A stretch of 41,808 bases of DNA from an uncultured Clostridia bacterium (GCA_947175515.1 CAMWNA010000005.1:1-41808), one strand, 5' to 3'. Numbered from the stretch's first letter, positions 16,605 to 25,322 are shown. Made by a program: numbers and translations. Notes: a model not told the origin generated them from the sequence alone.

Positions 16605-17630
16605 CTAATTCAATTTTTCGAAGAAATAATTTTCATCCAGCTCGCCTTCGATACTCGCTCCCGAACCGAGCGCGAGCAAAACCTTTGCCGTAGCCATTTC
16701 AAAGCTGATATCGTAGGCGGCAATACACTCGTCCGTCAAGCCTAGCGCGCTTTCATAGATCCGTGCGCGACTGTCAATAGGTGCAATTACTACTTCTATT
16801 CCCAAGCCTTTACAATAGGCTAAAAAGTTCTTAAAGTTTGCTTCCTTGCCTTTTGTACAAACCGTGCCGCTGTGATAAAGCTGAACCATTACGGCTTTCG
16901 GCTTTACTTCGGTAAAGCGGTAATAGTCAAAATTCAAAAGCGAATGCGCCTGAATAGTCACCATATCCGTACACAGCTTCTGCGCCCTGCAGGGCTTTCT
17001 TTTAAGCCTTAACTGTTCTTCCGAAGGGTTTAAAGGATTTTGCAAATAGACAAACTTTCCGCCAATAATCTCGCCGAAATGAACCTTTAAAATACTGTCG
17101 TATTCGCCGCTTATCTGCGTTGCCGAAGTGAGACGGCTTGCGAGGTGAATTTTGCAGTTTTCTCCGTAGTTTGTAAAGCTGACAAACACTCCGCCGTAGT
17201 CAACGGCTTGAATAAATTCAACCGCGCCGTAAAAGTTGGTTAAACCGTTGCTTCTGTCGTCATCCAAAGGATACAGCGCCGAAACGAATACAATCGGAAT
17301 TTGTATATCACAAAAAATCTGACTGAAAAGGTTAGCGGTAAAACACAATGTGTCCGTACCGTGCGTTAAAATAATGCCGTCATACTCCTCTTTATTAACG
17401 CCGCGTACGCAGTCCGCCATAACCTCCAAATCCGCAGGCTGCACGTTTTCACTTAGAATATTTAAAGGGCGAAGCTCGTCAAATTGGATATTCCCGCCGA
17501 ATGCCTGCTTATATTTTTCAATAAGCAGACTTTTACTTTCGTTCTTTAAATCAACTACGCCGCCGCACGTCTGCGAACCGATTGTGCCGCCCGTAAAAAT
17601 TACGCAAATTCTGTTTTTCTTGCAGTTCAT
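16605..17630 (-). CDS. ansA: L-asparaginase, cytoplasmic type I
   Basis: The 341-residue protein carries both active-site threonine motifs: VIFTGGTIGSQ near the N-terminus and ILTHGTDTLCF near residue 90. It has no signal peptide, which fits the cytoplasmic type I enzyme that hydrolyses asparagine to aspartate and ammonia. The archaeal-type GatD amidotransferase subunit is related but has an extra N-terminal domain that is absent here. It starts 6 bp after asnS, so the two are co-transcribed. Confidence 0.88.
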   Translation of the reverse strand: MNCKKNRICVIFTGGTIGSQTCGGVVDLKNESKSLLIEKYKQAFGGNIQFDELRPLNILSENVQPADLEVMADCVRGVNKEEYDGIILTHGTDTLCFTANLFSQIFCDIQIPIVFVSALYPLDDDRSNGLTNFYGAVEFIQAVDYGGVFVSFTNYGENCKIHLASRLTSATQISGEYDSILKVHFGEIIGGKFVYLQNPLNPSEEQLRLKRKPCRAQKLCTDMVTIQAHSLLNFDYYRFTEVKPKAVMVQLYHSGTVCTKGKEANFKNFLAYCKGLGIEVVIAPIDSRARIYESALGLTDECIAAYDISFEMATAKVLLALGSGASIEGELDENYFFEKLN

Positions 17631-17636
17631 ATAATC

Positions 17637-19013
17637 TTATAAGCTTCCTACCGTTCTGGGATAAAGCAAGGTATCGCGAATATTCTGAACACCCGTTATA
17701 TACATTATAATTCTTTCAAGCCCCAAGCCGAAGCCGCTATGGGGAACGCTGCCGTATTTGCGCGTGTCAAGATATTCCGTATACGCTTCAAGCGGCATAT
17801 TGCGCTTTAACATTGCCGATTTCAGTTTTTCCGAATCGGCTTCTCTTTCACTGCAGCCAATTATTTCACCGATTCCTGGAACAAGTAAATCGGTAGCCGC
17901 AACAGTTTTATTGTCGGAATTTAATTTCATATAAAACGCTTTTATATCCGCAGGATAATCTGTTACGAATACAGGCTTTTTATAGTATTCTTCCGTTAAA
18001 TATCTCTCATGCTCCGTCTGCAAATCGCTGCCCCATTCCACGGGGAATTTGAATTCCTTACCGGACTTTTTAAGCACTTCCACGGCTTGGGTATACGTAA
18101 TTTTCGCAAAGTCGCTGTTTATAACGTTTGAAAGCTTTTCCTTCAAGCCTTTTTCAATACGCTCGTCAAAGTAAGCAATTTCGTCGGGACAGTTTTCCAC
18201 AACGTCCTTTATAATCGACTTTATAAAATCCTCTGCAATTTCTATTATATCGTGCAGGTCGGCAAAGCAGACTTCGGGCTCTATCTGCCAGAATTCCGCC
18301 GCATGGCGCGTCGTGTTGCTGTGTTCTGCGCGGAACGTCGGTCCAAAGGTATAAATCTTACCAAGGCCCATTGCGGCAATTTCGCCTTCGAGCTGCCCGG
18401 AAACCGTAAGCCCTGCCTTTGCGCCGAAGAAATCTTCTGCAAAGTATTCATTTTCGGTTTTATATTTGGCGTTCCAGCTCTGTGTGGTTACGCGGAACAT
18501 CTCGCCTGCGCCCTCGCAATCGCTTCCGGTAATTATAGGAGTGTGAACGTACTTATAATTATGGGTTTGGAAGTAGTTATGGATTGCAAATGAAATGCGG
18601 CTGCGCACAGCAAATACAGCTTCAAAATACTTTGTGCGCGGTCTTAAATGCGGAATAGTACGCAAAAATTCAAGTGTGTGATGTTTTTTCTGCAAAGGAT
18701 AGTCCTGCGGGCAAGCGCCCAAAAGTTGAATTTTCTGTGCGGAAAGCTCAAAGCCATTTCTTTCCGAAGGAATAAATTTACCCGTAACGCAAAGCGCGGC
18801 GCCAACTACAAGTGCAGGCTTCACCTCGTTTTCCGGCATTCCGTCCTTTTCAATTACCAGCTGTAAATTTTTAAGCGAAGTTCCGTCGTTAAGCTCTATA
18901 AACGCAATACTCTTTGAATCGCGCCACGTTCTTACCCATCCGCAGACGGTTACGCTTTGGTTGACGAATTTAGCGTTTTCCGAAAATAAAACCTTTACGT
19001 CGGTATGTTTCAT
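17637..19013 (-). CDS. asnS: Asparaginyl-tRNA synthetase
   Basis: The protein is 458 residues from MKHTDVKVLF. I reject the earlier ATG at 19028 because it overlaps the GGGAGGG ribosome site that serves the ATG at 19013. The N-terminal OB-fold anticodon domain (SVTVCGWVRTWRDSKSIAFIELNDG) leads into the class II core, with motif 2 around GPTFRAEHSNTTRHAAEFWQ and motif 3 at GFGLGLERIIMYITG. The sequence is the Asn rather than Asp type. A terminator stands between rpmF and this gene with no room for a promoter, so expression may depend on read-through. Confidence 0.96.
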   Translation of the reverse strand: MKHTDVKVLFSENAKFVNQSVTVCGWVRTWRDSKSIAFIELNDGTSLKNLQLVIEKDGMPENEVKPALVVGAALCVTGKFIPSERNGFELSAQKIQLLGACPQDYPLQKKHHTLEFLRTIPHLRPRTKYFEAVFAVRSRISFAIHNYFQTHNYKYVHTPIITGSDCEGAGEMFRVTTQSWNAKYKTENEYFAEDFFGAKAGLTVSGQLEGEIAAMGLGKIYTFGPTFRAEHSNTTRHAAEFWQIEPEVCFADLHDIIEIAEDFIKSIIKDVVENCPDEIAYFDERIEKGLKEKLSNVINSDFAKITYTQAVEVLKKSGKEFKFPVEWGSDLQTEHERYLTEEYYKKPVFVTDYPADIKAFYMKLNSDNKTVAATDLLVPGIGEIIGCSEREADSEKLKSAMLKRNMPLEAYTEYLDTRKYGSVPHSGFGLGLERIIMYITGVQNIRDTLLYPRTVGSL

Positions 19014-19036
19014 TTTAAACCCTCCCATTGAGTATT

Positions 19037-19067
19037 AAAAAAACGAGGACTGCCAAAAAGGCAGTCC
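19037..19067 (-). terminator. Terminator between rpmF and asnS
   Basis: GGACTGCC and GGCAGTCC form an 8-bp stem with a 5-nt loop, followed on the minus strand by CTCG and seven U residues. It ends only about 10 nt before the asnS ribosome site. Confidence 0.82.
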
Positions 19068-19078
19068 GCAAAAATTTC

Positions 19079-19267
19079 TTAGTCTTTCTTTTCGTCCTTG
19101 GAAACTACCTCAACCTTGTCGTAGTAGCCGCAATTTGCGCAAACGCGGTGAGCCTGCTTCATTGAATGACAATGAGGACACTCAACAAGCGTAGGAGCCG
19201 TTGCCTTGTAGTTCGCAAACCTGCTGTTAGTTCTGCTTTTAGACTGTTTTCCCTTGGGTACTGCCAT
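19079..19267 (-). CDS. rpmF: 50S ribosomal protein L32
   Basis: The 62-residue protein MAVPKGKQSKSRTNSRFANYK with the zinc-type pair CPHCHS...CANCGYYD is a standard L32. It lies 5 bp after yceD, the conserved order in Firmicutes and many other bacteria. Confidence 0.98.
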   Translation of the reverse strand: MAVPKGKQSKSRTNSRFANYKATAPTLVECPHCHSMKQAHRVCANCGYYDKVEVVSKDEKKD

Positions 19268-19272
19268 TATTC

Positions 19273-19692
19273 TTACTCCTCTTTAATCTTATTGTTTACG
19301 TCAATACCCGCACAGTCATCTCTGCAAAGTATGAGATTGGGCTGACTGAAAAGTATTGCATCGTTTACAGCCGTCGTTAAGTCAATAGTTACTCCGTCAT
19401 AGGAATAATTATCCGCATCGTCTTCGGGAACAAACAGCACCTCAAAAGACTGCTCAATATCTTTAAAGGCTTCGTTAAGGCAATACGAACACTGACCTTT
19501 TATGCGGTACTTGACTGTATAGTCTATACCCACACTGTCGTCATCATAAATTTCGTAATTACCGGTAACACGCACACTGCCTTCAAATCCGCAAAGCGGT
19601 ACAAGACATAAATCTGCGGGCGGTTCGTATTCGAACTCAAAGCCGCCGGTATACTTTTTTAGTGCGTTTAACTTTTTGACCTGAATTTTCAT
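19273..19692 (-). CDS. yceD: YceD/DUF177 family protein
   Basis: From MKIQVKKLNALKK the protein has 139 residues and fits the YceD family. The conserved features are RIKGQCSYCLNEA, a CxxC near the middle, and a C-terminal LCRDDCAG cysteine pair. In E. coli YceD affects 23S rRNA accumulation, and the gene nearly always precedes rpmF, as here. The ORF track starts at a GTG 15 codons earlier (19737). That is possible given the promoter position, but the extra residues do not look like the family, and neither start has a strong Shine-Dalgarno. Confidence 0.88.
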   Translation of the reverse strand: MKIQVKKLNALKKYTGGFEFEYEPPADLCLVPLCGFEGSVRVTGNYEIYDDDSVGIDYTVKYRIKGQCSYCLNEAFKDIEQSFEVLFVPEDDADNYSYDGVTIDLTTAVNDAILFSQPNLILCRDDCAGIDVNNKIKEE

Positions 19693-19760
19693 ACCGAAAA
19701 CCGACTGCCGTTGCAACTGCACGGATAGATAGTACACTGGTCCAACGCAATTACTTTGAA

Positions 19761-19789
19761 ATTATATTATATAGTAAAATCTTTGTCAA
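19761..19789 (-). promoter_or_regulatory. Consensus promoter of the yceD-rpmF-(asnS-ansA) run
   Basis: TTGACA, 17 nt and TATAAT on the minus strand is a full match to the housekeeping consensus at both hexamers. The predicted start is near 19754. It is probably the strongest promoter in the window apart from those of the stable RNAs. Confidence 0.85.
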
Positions 19790-19817
19790 CTTTTTTTAAT
19801 GTTACGCACGAAATTTT

Positions 19818-21011
19818 TTATAAAAGTGCGGCGGTCTCTCTTGCGATAACAAGCTCTTCATTTGTAGGAATAATAAGAACCTTAACTTTGGAATCTTTCG
19901 CAGAAATCTCGTGTATTCCGTCTTTTCTTACCGCGTTTTCCTTAACGTCGAGTTTTACGCCCAAAAACTCAAGCCCTTCGCATACGCCTTCGCGGACGTT
20001 GGGGGAATTTTCACCGATGCCTGCAGTAAAAACTATACAGTCAAGTCCGCCCATTGCAGCCGCGTATGCTCCGACGAATTTCTTAGTCTGGTAATTGAAC
20101 ATATCAAGCGCAAGCTTACAGCGCGCGTTGCCCTTCTTTGCGCCGTCATCCAAATCCCTGAAGTCGCTTGAAACGCCGGATATGCCTGCAACGCCGCACT
20201 TTTTATTCAGGTAAGTTACCGCGTCGGCATGGGAAAGATTTTTCTTCCTTGCAAGAAATTCAACCGCAGACGCATCAATATCGCCCGAACGCGTACCCAT
20301 CATTACACCTGCAAGCGGAGTGAAGCCCATAGACGTATCAACGCAGACGCCGCCGTCAACGGCAGAAATAGACGAACCGTTGCCGAGATGACAGGTTACG
20401 ATTTTAAGCTGTTCGGGTTTTTTACCGAGATATTTTGCAGCTTCCGCAGAAACGAACTTATGACTGGTGCCGTGCGCGCCATACTTTCTTACGCCGTAAG
20501 CCTTGTAGTCGTTATAGTCAATACCGTAAAGATACGCCTTTTCGGGCATGGTTGCGTGAAACGACGTATCGAAAACGAGCGCCATGGGCGTTTTGGGCAT
20601 AACCTCCATACAAGCGCGAAGACCCGTTGCCGCCGCAGGGTTGTGCAGGGGCGCAAGTTCGAAAGTTTTTTCCTCAAGCGTTTTCTGAACTTCGGGAGTT
20701 ACTAAAGTTGTTTTCTTGAAATATTCGCCGCTGGCAACTATTCTGTGACCGACTGCGCCTATCTCATCCATTGATTTTATAACACCGATTACGTCGTCGC
20801 GCAGAGCGTTTATTACCAGCTCGATTGCGACTTTATGATTAGGCATAGGCTGTTCGTAAACTTTTTCCTGCCCGTTACCCTTTGCCTTTAAAAACGAACC
20901 GTCAATACCTATTCTTTCACAGCCTCCCTTAGCGAGAACCTTTTCGGTCTCCATATCTATAAGCTGATATTTAAGTGATGAACTGCCTGCGTTTATTACT
21001 AATATTTTCAT
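19818..21011 (-). CDS. ackA: Acetate kinase
   Basis: The 397-residue protein begins MKILVINAGSSSLKYQL, the acetate kinase N-terminal ATPase motif, and contains VCHLGNGSS-like and GTRSGDIDAS segments (here VTCHLGNGSSISAVDGG and MGTRSGDIDASAVEF). It converts acetyl phosphate and ADP to acetate and ATP. GGAGGAAG lies before the ATG. It follows pta by 14 bp, giving the fermentative acetate pathway in one transcript. Confidence 0.98.
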   Translation of the reverse strand: MKILVINAGSSSLKYQLIDMETEKVLAKGGCERIGIDGSFLKAKGNGQEKVYEQPMPNHKVAIELVINALRDDVIGVIKSMDEIGAVGHRIVASGEYFKKTTLVTPEVQKTLEEKTFELAPLHNPAAATGLRACMEVMPKTPMALVFDTSFHATMPEKAYLYGIDYNDYKAYGVRKYGAHGTSHKFVSAEAAKYLGKKPEQLKIVTCHLGNGSSISAVDGGVCVDTSMGFTPLAGVMMGTRSGDIDASAVEFLARKKNLSHADAVTYLNKKCGVAGISGVSSDFRDLDDGAKKGNARCKLALDMFNYQTKKFVGAYAAAMGGLDCIVFTAGIGENSPNVREGVCEGLEFLGVKLDVKENAVRKDGIHEISAKDSKVKVLIIPTNEELVIARETAALL

Positions 21012-21025
21012 AAATCTTCCTCCTG

Positions 21026-22093
21026 TTATTCTGCCTGCAACGCAGTGACCGCAACGGTTGCGACGATGTCCTCAACACTGCAACCGCGCGACAAATCATT
21101 CAAAGGTTTTGCAAAGCCCTGACAGATAGGACCGATAGCCATATATCCGCCGAAACGCTGTGCGATTTTATATCCGATATTACCGGCATTTATGTTGGGG
21201 AATACAAACACGTTTGCGTGACCTGCAACTTTGGAGCCGGGAGCCTTAAGCTGACCTACTTCGGGTGCGACAGCCGCGTCAAACTGGAATTCGCCGTCAA
21301 GCGCAAGCTCGGGAGCTGCGGCTTTCGCAAGCTCCGTAGCCTTCTGAACCTTGGGTACGGTTTGGGTAAATTTATCATCGTTGCCGCTGCCTTTTGTGGA
21401 GAAAGACAGCATTGCAACTCTCGGTTCTATGCCTGCGATAACCTTAGCCGTCTTTGCAGAAGAAATTGCAATATCGGCAAGCTGTTCAGCCGTGGGTTCA
21501 ATATTTATTGCGCAGTCACCGAAAACCGCAACCCCGTCGGGGTTATAAGGGTTATTCTTGTCAGGAGCAATCATTATAAAGCAGCTTGAAACAGTTTTTA
21601 TACCTGCGGCTGTTTTAACAACCTGCAAGCCTGGACGCAACGTATTAGCTGTGGAATGACACGCACCGGAAACGTAACCGTCCACGTCGCCCGCTTTAAG
21701 CATAAGCGCGCCGAACATAGTTCTGTCCTTTGCCTGTACTTGGGCTTCTTCAAGGGTCATACCCTTTGCCTTTCTTGCTTCATATAAAATATTAGCGTAT
21801 TCTTCGGTTTTATCGGAGGAAAGCGGATCAACGAGAGTTATTCCGGTAAGGTCAACGTCAGGCGCAACTTTTTTGCACTCTGCTTCATTGCCGATAAGCA
21901 CGATTTTGGCAATTCCCTCTGCGGTAATCTGCGCAGCCGCTTCAACTACTCTTTTATCCTCGCCCTCGCAAAGAACTATTGTTTTGCCCTTTGAAGCTGC
22001 TTTTTCCTTAATTACTCTTAGAAGCGACGGCGTACCGTTAATTGCGTCAGCTACTTCTTTTCCCGCTTGCTTGATTTTATCAATCAATGACAT
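21026..22093 (-). CDS. pta: Phosphate acetyltransferase
   Basis: The 355-residue length is that of the short Pta without an N-terminal regulatory domain. Conserved segments include MFGALMLKAGDVDGYVSGACHSTANTLRP, MLSFSTKGSG and the C-terminal PNINAGNIGYKIAQRFGG. It makes acetyl phosphate from acetyl-CoA. AAGGAG lies 6 nt before the ATG. A 70-nt leader from the predicted promoter contains an imperfect inverted repeat (TTGTCCGAACAA) that may be a control site. Confidence 0.97.
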   Translation of the reverse strand: MSLIDKIKQAGKEVADAINGTPSLLRVIKEKAASKGKTIVLCEGEDKRVVEAAAQITAEGIAKIVLIGNEAECKKVAPDVDLTGITLVDPLSSDKTEEYANILYEARKAKGMTLEEAQVQAKDRTMFGALMLKAGDVDGYVSGACHSTANTLRPGLQVVKTAAGIKTVSSCFIMIAPDKNNPYNPDGVAVFGDCAINIEPTAEQLADIAISSAKTAKVIAGIEPRVAMLSFSTKGSGNDDKFTQTVPKVQKATELAKAAAPELALDGEFQFDAAVAPEVGQLKAPGSKVAGHANVFVFPNINAGNIGYKIAQRFGGYMAIGPICQGFAKPLNDLSRGCSVEDIVATVAVTALQAE

Positions 22094-22151
22094 ATCAATC
22101 TCCTTAAAAATGCTTTATTTATCCGATTTTTTTGTTTATAATAAATTTGTT

Positions 22152-22180
22152 CGGACAAGCTTACCCAAACATTATATAAT
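22152..22180 (+). promoter_or_regulatory. Candidate tmcAL promoter overlapping the pta promoter
   Basis: A plus-strand TATAAT at 22175-22180 has a weak -35 (CGGACA) 17 nt upstream. The predicted start near 22187 leaves about 20 nt of leader without a Shine-Dalgarno. The weak -35 makes this tentative. Confidence 0.4.
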
Positions 22181-22199
22181 AATATTTTTCAATTGTAAA
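22171..22199 (-). promoter_or_regulatory. Promoter of pta-ackA
   Basis: TTTACA, 17 nt and TATAAT on the minus strand predict a start near 22164. The -10 overlaps a plus-strand TATAAT at 22175-22180 within the symmetric sequence ATTATATAAT. Confidence 0.72.
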
Positions 22200-22206
22200 G
22201 TTTAAA

Positions 22207-23367
22207 ATGAAAATTTGTGCTATTATTTGTGAATTTAACCCGTTCCATAACGGCCATAAGTACCTTTTAGATACAGCGCGTAAGCTTTCAGGCTGCGACG
22301 CTTTATTATGCATTATGAGCGGAAATTTTACTCAGCGCGGAGAAATCTGCATACTCGATAAATTCAGTCGTGCAAAGCACGCCGTACTTGGCGGAGCGGA
22401 CTGCGTAATTCAGCTACCAACATATTTTGCGACTGCACCTGCGGAAATTTTTGCCGAAGGCGCTGTAAAGATACTTGCGTCTATTCCCGACGTTTGCACC
22501 GTAGCTTTCGGTTGCGAAAGCGGAAAAGCGCAAAATTTTTTGGAAGCCGCAAAAATTCTTAATGAAGAAAGCCAAGCTTTTAAAAGCACGCTTATAAAGA
22601 GGCTTAACGAAGGCGAAAGCTATATAAAAAGCGTTGCCGCGGCGTTTGAAGCGTGCGGCGGCAATAAAGGTTTTATTGAAAGCCCAAACAACATACTCGG
22701 CGTTGAATACGCAAAGGCTGTTTTAAAATTAAAGCCTGATATTAAGCTTTTGCCGATTGAACGCGTCGGCGCAGGTTATAACGACGAAAAAATTATTGAA
22801 AATTATTCTTCCGCAAGCGCAATCAGGCAAAACCTTGACTCACCCCTTCTAAAAAATAACGTTCCCGTATTTGTATTCGAAGATTTAAAAAATGCACGTT
22901 TGGCAGAAGAAGCCTTTGGTAATATTCAAAGATACGCGATCGTTTCAGGCGGTAAAGAGCGGCTTTCAATGACCGCAGGCTGCAGCGAAGGACTTGAAAA
23001 TAAGCTGTATTCTCTATCCGGTTTGCCCGATAAAAATATTATTAAGGAAGCAACAGGCAAAAGATACTCCGCGTCGCGCATACGCAGAATATTAACCTGC
23101 AATGCGCTGGGATTATACGAAAAAGATTGTAAAAAATTTCTGAACGGTGAATTATATATCAAACCGCTTGCTGTAAAGCAATGCGCCAAAGACGATATAC
23201 TGACCGCTTTAACTCGTTCGATTTTTCCTTTAATTATAAGACAGCGCGATTTGGCAAATCTTTCTGAAAAGGCAAAAGAGTGTTTTAAAAAGGATATTTT
23301 AGAAAGCAAGGTTTGGGGAATAGCGAACGGCAAAACAAATTATGATTTTACTTTGTTAACCATATAA
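22207..23367 (+). CDS. tmcAL: tRNA(Met) cytidine acetate ligase
   Basis: The 386-residue protein begins MKICAIICEFNPFHNGHKYL, with the HxGH nucleotidyltransferase motif as HNGH, and has MSGNFTQRGE and the LPTYFATAPAEIFAEGA segment typical of the former YlbM/DUF795 family. In Bacillus this enzyme activates acetate with ATP and places N4-acetylcytidine at the wobble base of elongator tRNA-Met. It is divergent from pta-ackA with overlapping -10 elements. No Shine-Dalgarno precedes the ATG. Confidence 0.95.
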   Translation: MKICAIICEFNPFHNGHKYLLDTARKLSGCDALLCIMSGNFTQRGEICILDKFSRAKHAVLGGADCVIQLPTYFATAPAEIFAEGAVKILASIPDVCTVAFGCESGKAQNFLEAAKILNEESQAFKSTLIKRLNEGESYIKSVAAAFEACGGNKGFIESPNNILGVEYAKAVLKLKPDIKLLPIERVGAGYNDEKIIENYSSASAIRQNLDSPLLKNNVPVFVFEDLKNARLAEEAFGNIQRYAIVSGGKERLSMTAGCSEGLENKLYSLSGLPDKNIIKEATGKRYSASRIRRILTCNALGLYEKDCKKFLNGELYIKPLAVKQCAKDDILTALTRSIFPLIIRQRDLANLSEKAKECFKKDILESKVWGIANGKTNYDFTLLTI

Positions 23368-23373
23368 AACGGA

Positions 23374-23405
23374 AAGCGCCGCAGCGGATTTACGCTGCGG
23401 CGCTT
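23374..23405. terminator. Terminator between tmcAL and rnpB
   Basis: AAGCGCCGCAGCG and CGCTGCGGCGCTT form a perfect 13-bp GC-rich stem with a 6-nt loop between the converging tmcAL and rnpB genes. The U-tracts are short on both sides. Confidence 0.75.
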
Positions 23406-23416
23406 ATAACAAATCT

Positions 23417-23763
23417 GAGATTAATCTGTAAGCCGAGTTCTGTCGTGTACGGTCATCTATCTAAACTTGCAGTCGCCTGTAAGCTTCAGCGATATTAACG
23501 GATAAAGACGGGCGGGCAACCCTAGGCATTAAGCCTTGTCTTTACCCCAATCTTGCATCGGGTGGGGTTTAATTGGCTCCCTCCGTTACCGGAGGGACGG
23601 TGAGCTCTTACCTCGCCATTCCAACCTTACAGCAAAACGCTGCGGTATATTTCTGTTCACTTTCCTTGAAGTCGCCTCCTCCTGCCGTTAGCAGGCACCT
23701 TGCCCTGTGATGCTCGGACTTTCCTCATGCTGTTTTCACAGCCCGCGACCGTATGATTAACTC
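23417..23763 (-). ncRNA. rnpB: RNase P RNA
   Basis: Read on the minus strand, the 5' part contains GGTCGCGGGCTGTGAAAACAG and then GAGGAAAGTCCGAGC, the universal CR I region of bacterial RNase P RNA. The 3' part contains ACAGAACTCGGCTTAC, the standard closing segment. The ends pair as P1 (GAGTTAATC with GATTAATCTC), which sets the boundaries at about 347 nt. It is the ribozyme that matures tRNA 5' ends. This RNA fills most of the 513-bp gap between tmcAL and pyk. Confidence 0.96.
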
Positions 23764-23774
23764 AAATCAAAAAC

Positions 23775-23780
23775 ATTTTA
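23775..23780 (-). promoter_or_regulatory. -10 element of the rnpB promoter
   Basis: TATGATAAAAT on the minus strand is an extended -10 whose predicted start (about 23768) falls a few bases before the P1 stem of RNase P RNA. I see no good -35. Confidence 0.5.
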
Positions 23781-23822
23781 TCATAAAATTAAAATTTGCG
23801 TAACTATTTTAATACTATAAGA

Positions 23823-23851
23823 TTGATTTTTTATAAAATTTATTTTAAAAT
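23823..23851 (+). promoter_or_regulatory. Promoter of pyk
   Basis: TTGATT, 17 nt and TAAAAT predict a start near 23858, about 23 nt before the pyk ATG, with room for the GGAG ribosome site. Confidence 0.6.
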
Positions 23852-23880
23852 AGGTAGGATTAAATCACTTGGAGAAAGAA

Positions 23881-25299
23881 ATGAAGAAGACCAAAATTAT
23901 ATGCACGTTAGGGCCGGCAAGCGACAGTGAGAAAGTTTTATCTAATCTCATCGACGCAGGAATGAACGTTGCGCGCCTGAACTTTTCGCACGGCACGCAT
24001 GAAGAGCATGCCGAAAAAATTGCAAAAATAAAAAAGGTGCGCGAAGAGAAAAAAGTTCCACTCCCCATAATGCTTGATACTAAGGGTCCCGAATTCAGAA
24101 TAAAAACCTTTAAAGACGGAAAAATCACATTAAAGGAAGGCGATACGTTCACTTTTACGACAAAGGACATCGTAGGCGACAGCACGAAGGTTGCGGTTTC
24201 ATTTGCCGGAATTTGCGAACAGATGAACGCAGGCGACAAAATACTTTTAAACAACGGACTTATGATTTTTGAGGTCGTTAAAGTTGATAAACCTAACGTC
24301 GTTTGCAAAACAATAGTCGGCGGCGAACTTTCAAACAGAAAGTCAATGTTCTTCCCCGACAAACAGCTTGATATGGTTTACCTGTCCGAACAGGATAAAG
24401 CAGACATAAAGTTCGGCGTTGAACAGGGCGTTGATTTTATTGCGTGCTCTTTCGTTTCCAAGGCGCAGGACATAACCGACGTACGCGATTTCCTGAGGGA
24501 ATGCGGCTCACCCGACGGCGAGATTGAAATTATCGCAAAAATAGAAAGCCGCGCAGGCGTGAATAACCTTGACGCGATTCTGGACGTGTGCGACGGCGTT
24601 ATGGTTGCTCGCGGCGACCTTGGCGTGGAGGTTCCGTTCGAAGAACTCCCCAGCATACAGAAAACCATTATCAATAAATGCAGAATCCGCGGCAAGCGCT
24701 CAATTACGGCCACTGAAATGCTGGAATCAATGATAAAACAGCCGCGCCCGACGCGTGCGGAAATTTCCGACGTTGCAAACGCTGTTTACGACGGCTCCTC
24801 CGCCATTATGCTTTCGGGGGAAACCGCGGCAGGCGCGTATCCCGTTGAAGCAGTGCAGGCAATGGCGAGAATTGCGCAGCAAGCCGAAGTAAATACCGAT
24901 TACATTGCATACATAAAAGAAAGCGACTACCATATTACCAAGCTTTCGGAAGCTTTGTCGCACTCCGCCTGCACCCTCGCGCAAGACATAGGCGCAAAAG
25001 TAATAGTCGTATGCACGAGGACGGGCGGCACGGCAAAAACTGTTTCCAGATTCCGCCCTATGATTGACATAATAGGCATGACTACGGACGAACGAGCATA
25101 CAGAAAGCTTGCGCTAAGTTGGGGCGTTATACCCGTAATGAGCGAGGAGTTCTATTCCGTGGACGTGCTGTTCCACTACGCGAAGCGCGCGGCTATGGAT
25201 ACGGGGCTTGTTAAAAAAGGCGACAAAATAGTTCTGACCGGCGGAACCCCCAACGGAAAGAGCGGAAACTCGAACCTTATTAACGTTGAAACAGTTTAG
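23881..25299 (+). CDS. pyk: Pyruvate kinase
   Basis: The protein has 472 residues from the ATG at 23881. The ORF track begins at a TTG four codons earlier, but that overlaps the GGAG ribosome site of this ATG. Motifs are KIICTLGPAS at the start, LDTKGPEFRI, the active-site block around ITATEMLESMIKQPRPTRAE, and SGETAAGAYPVEAV. There is no extra C-terminal PEP-utiliser domain, unlike the Bacillus enzyme. It makes ATP and pyruvate in the last step of glycolysis and, with Pta-AckA nearby, fits a fermentative metabolism. Confidence 0.98.
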   Translation: MKKTKIICTLGPASDSEKVLSNLIDAGMNVARLNFSHGTHEEHAEKIAKIKKVREEKKVPLPIMLDTKGPEFRIKTFKDGKITLKEGDTFTFTTKDIVGDSTKVAVSFAGICEQMNAGDKILLNNGLMIFEVVKVDKPNVVCKTIVGGELSNRKSMFFPDKQLDMVYLSEQDKADIKFGVEQGVDFIACSFVSKAQDITDVRDFLRECGSPDGEIEIIAKIESRAGVNNLDAILDVCDGVMVARGDLGVEVPFEELPSIQKTIINKCRIRGKRSITATEMLESMIKQPRPTRAEISDVANAVYDGSSAIMLSGETAAGAYPVEAVQAMARIAQQAEVNTDYIAYIKESDYHITKLSEALSHSACTLAQDIGAKVIVVCTRTGGTAKTVSRFRPMIDIIGMTTDERAYRKLALSWGVIPVMSEEFYSVDVLFHYAKRAAMDTGLVKKGDKIVLTGGTPNGKSGNSNLINVETV

Positions 25300-25322
25300 C
25301 AAATTAAAATTTTAAATACACG

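Noticed and set aside
19014-19078. T-box or other riboswitch before asnS
   Set aside because: The gap is only 65 bp and holds a plain terminator; no T-box sequence (GGTGGNACCGCG-like) or specifier stem is present.
19805-19830. Terminator of ackA (CGCAC...GTGCG)
   Set aside because: The stem is only 5 bp around a long AT loop, overlaps the stop codon and has no U-tract on the minus strand.
22141-22165. LexA box in the pta leader (TTGTTCGGACAA)
   Set aside because: It contains GTTC and GGAC in the wrong arrangement and spacing for CGAAC-N4-GTTCG, and no DNA-damage link is expected.
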